The notes under the pieces were generated by a model. The model was not told the origin of the DNA, ran no database searches, and was given only the letters and a program-made list of their open reading frames with translations. Of a DNA stretch of 64,000 nucleotides, positions 62,787-64,000 are shown piece after piece (position 1 is the first letter of the stretch; every line of letters starts with the position of its first letter). The DNA is taken from NCBI GenBank assembly GCA_020831825.1, contig JAFIFW010000012.1, positions 1 through 64,000 of the forward strand, in the 5' to 3' direction. A program made the translations under genes and the position numbers. This DNA is from Methylophaga sp. Lineage in GTDB: Bacteria; Pseudomonadota; Gammaproteobacteria; Nitrosococcales; Methylophagaceae.

Positions 62787-62875
62787 GATGGCGTTCTGGT
62801 TTGTCAGATATATTTGGATCAGCCACAACAGCATCAGGCAGAAACAGTTTTTTGTCATTACCAATCCGGAACGAC

Positions 62876-63628
62876 ATGCAAAAACAGCAGCTACGAATAC
62901 TGACCTACAACCTGCATAAAGGCTTTAACACCGGCAATCGGCAGTTCATTCTGCACGAGATGCGTGAGGCACTGGTACAGACCGATGCTGACATTATGCT
63001 GTTACAGGAAATCCAGGGCGAACATACCGGACACCAAGAGACACAGATGCATTGGCCGGATTGTTGTCATTCCGAGTTTCTGGCTAAAGATGTCTGGCCT
63101 CATGTTGCCTATGCCAAAAATGCCGTTTACAACGTCGGCCATCATGGCAACGCTATTCTCAGCAAATATCCACTGATTCAGTGGGAAAACATCAATGTTT
63201 CGCCATTCAGCTGGGCCAGCCGCAGTTTATTGCATGGGGTTATTGAAGTCCCGGGCAGCGATCAGCAACTACACATCATCTGCATCCATCTAGGATTGCT
63301 CGGTATTGAACGCCGGCGTCAATTTGTCACCTTATGTGAGCGGATAGATTCACATGTGCCACATGATGCCCCATTGATTGTTGCCGGTGACTTTAATGAC
63401 TGGCGTGGTCAGGCCGAAAAACACTTTGCCCGAAGACTGGATCTCCGAGAAGCCTACAGAGCCATGCATAATCGGTATGCGCGTACCTACCCGGCATGGT
63501 TGCCCGTTTTGAAAATGGATCGCATCTACTATCGCGGTCTGGAAGCCAAGCTCTGTGAGCGGCCACCAAGAGCCAGCTGGACTAACCTGTCTGATCATGC
63601 ACCACTGATTGCTGCCTTTGACATCTGA
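62876..63628 (+). CDS. Endonuclease/exonuclease/phosphatase family protein
   Basis: This encodes 250 residues from the ATG at 62876; a longer frame would run inside the preceding gene. The EEP fold shows Thr-Tyr-Asn-Leu-His-Lys-Gly near 10-16, Leu-Leu-Gln-Glu-Ile near 41-45, Gly-Asp-Phe-Asn-Asp-Trp near 174-179 and Ser-Asp-His-Ala-Pro near 240. The metal and phosphate ligands are complete. It may act on a phosphorylated lipid, sugar or nucleic acid; a cardiolipin-like or phosphodiesterase role near the kinase fusion is possible. Confidence 0.88.
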   Translation: MQKQQLRILTYNLHKGFNTGNRQFILHEMREALVQTDADIMLLQEIQGEHTGHQETQMHWPDCCHSEFLAKDVWPHVAYAKNAVYNVGHHGNAILSKYPLIQWENINVSPFSWASRSLLHGVIEVPGSDQQLHIICIHLGLLGIERRRQFVTLCERIDSHVPHDAPLIVAGDFNDWRGQAEKHFARRLDLREAYRAMHNRYARTYPAWLPVLKMDRIYYRGLEAKLCERPPRASWTNLSDHAPLIAAFDI

Positions 63629-63670
63629 GAACTGAATGAATTTTCTACGATTGCTCATGAGTGACGGCCT

Positions 63671-64000
63671 TTGACCGTTCCGCTCTCTTATAGACGTCTT
63701 TGGCTGAATATTCACCTATGGTTAGGCTTAACCATTGGCATGATCTTTGCATTGCTCGGTCTGACAGGCAGTATTCTGGCTTTTTATCCCGAACTTGATC
63801 GGTGGCTGAATCCAGAACTGGTGGTTGAGGTGCCTGCTGAATCCAGTGAGTATCAACTGCAGACAGTGCTGGAAAAACTTCAGGCCGCACATCCTCATCG
63901 GCCCAATGCCTGGCGACTGGAATTGCCGGCGCATGCTGACTACGCCATCACTGCCAGATATTACAATCCCGAAGAAACTGCTGGTCAGGGCTTTACCCCC
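63671..64000 (+). CDS. PepSY-associated membrane protein, 5' part
   Basis: 110 codons run to the window edge without a stop. A TTG at 63671 is the only start after an in-frame TGA. The N-terminus (Arg-Arg-Leu-Trp-Leu-Asn-Ile-His-Leu-Trp-Leu-Gly) and the first membrane helix match PepSY_TM proteins, which often serve iron uptake or ferric reduction. The rest is outside the window. Confidence 0.75.
   Translation, partial: MTVPLSYRRLWLNIHLWLGLTIGMIFALLGLTGSILAFYPELDRWLNPELVVEVPAESSEYQLQTVLEKLQAAHPHRPNAWRLELPAHADYAITARYYNPEETAGQGFTP

Noticed and set aside
62609..62875. N-terminal extension of the EEP-family gene
   Set aside because: It runs inside the 3' end of the barrel-kinase gene in another frame, and the EEP fold starts at the ATG at 62876.
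62788..62919. Plus-strand frame of 43 codons between the fusion gene and the EEP gene
   Set aside because: Overlaps the EEP start in another frame and has no family features.

Overview
The window looks like chromosome of a marine or halotolerant gammaproteobacterium. The supporting markers are an rsxABCDGE (Rnf) operon followed by nth, a uvrC-pgsA-tRNA-Gly-tRNA-Cys cluster in the same order as in enterobacteria, DUF1841 and PA2778/PA2779 family genes, and a complete ectoine degradation operon. Base composition of the core is close to balanced. A Methylophaga-like lineage is possible, but the species cannot be fixed from sequence reading alone.

Layout. 1-2474 is a worn accessory stretch: the right end of an IS3-family element, a secreted protein gene whose 3' end was replaced by that element, a second transposase scrap, a small secreted protein and a probable frameshifted gene. 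2475-22903 is a genomic island of about 20.4 kb. It is bounded by a perfect 51-bp direct repeat that is the 3' part of tRNA-Cys, and every convincing gene in it lies on the minus strand. At its tRNA end the island carries an integrase, an AlpA-like regulator, a small DNA-binding protein, a RepB-like primase, a RepA-like ATPase and a candidate iteron array. Its cargo is a six-gene cluster: a helicase with a decayed phospholipase-D-like N-terminus, a DUF4391 protein, Type III Mod, Type III Res, a RapA-like SNF2 helicase and an Hsp70/actin-fold ATPase. This cluster is the best candidate here for an incompletely described defence system.

22856-49914 is core genome: tRNA-Cys, tRNA-Gly, pgsA, uvrC, mfd, cmoM, a lipoprotein retropepsin-like protease / membrane transglutaminase-like / ATP-grasp trio, peroxiredoxin, rpiA, fructosamine kinase, a phosphotyrosine phosphatase, DAHP synthase, the Rnf operon with nth, an oxidoreductase, a membrane-anchored cytochrome c, a YaiI-family gene and an MFS transporter.

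50046-64000 is more variable: an acetyltransferase/DUF6064/aldo-keto reductase operon joined by 4-bp overlaps, a truncated YeaQ-like gene, a cluster of REP-like palindromes, and the doeB2-doeD-doeA-doeC operon, which should convert ectoine to aspartate. Divergent from this are a PA2779/PA2778 pair, a 2OG-Fe(II) oxygenase, a barrel-kinase fusion, an EEP-family phosphodiesterase and the start of a PepSY membrane protein that leaves the window.

The island changes its host locus. It separates the tRNA genes from their apparent native terminator, which now lies just beyond the far att copy, and it places its integrase directly downstream of tRNA-Cys on the same strand.
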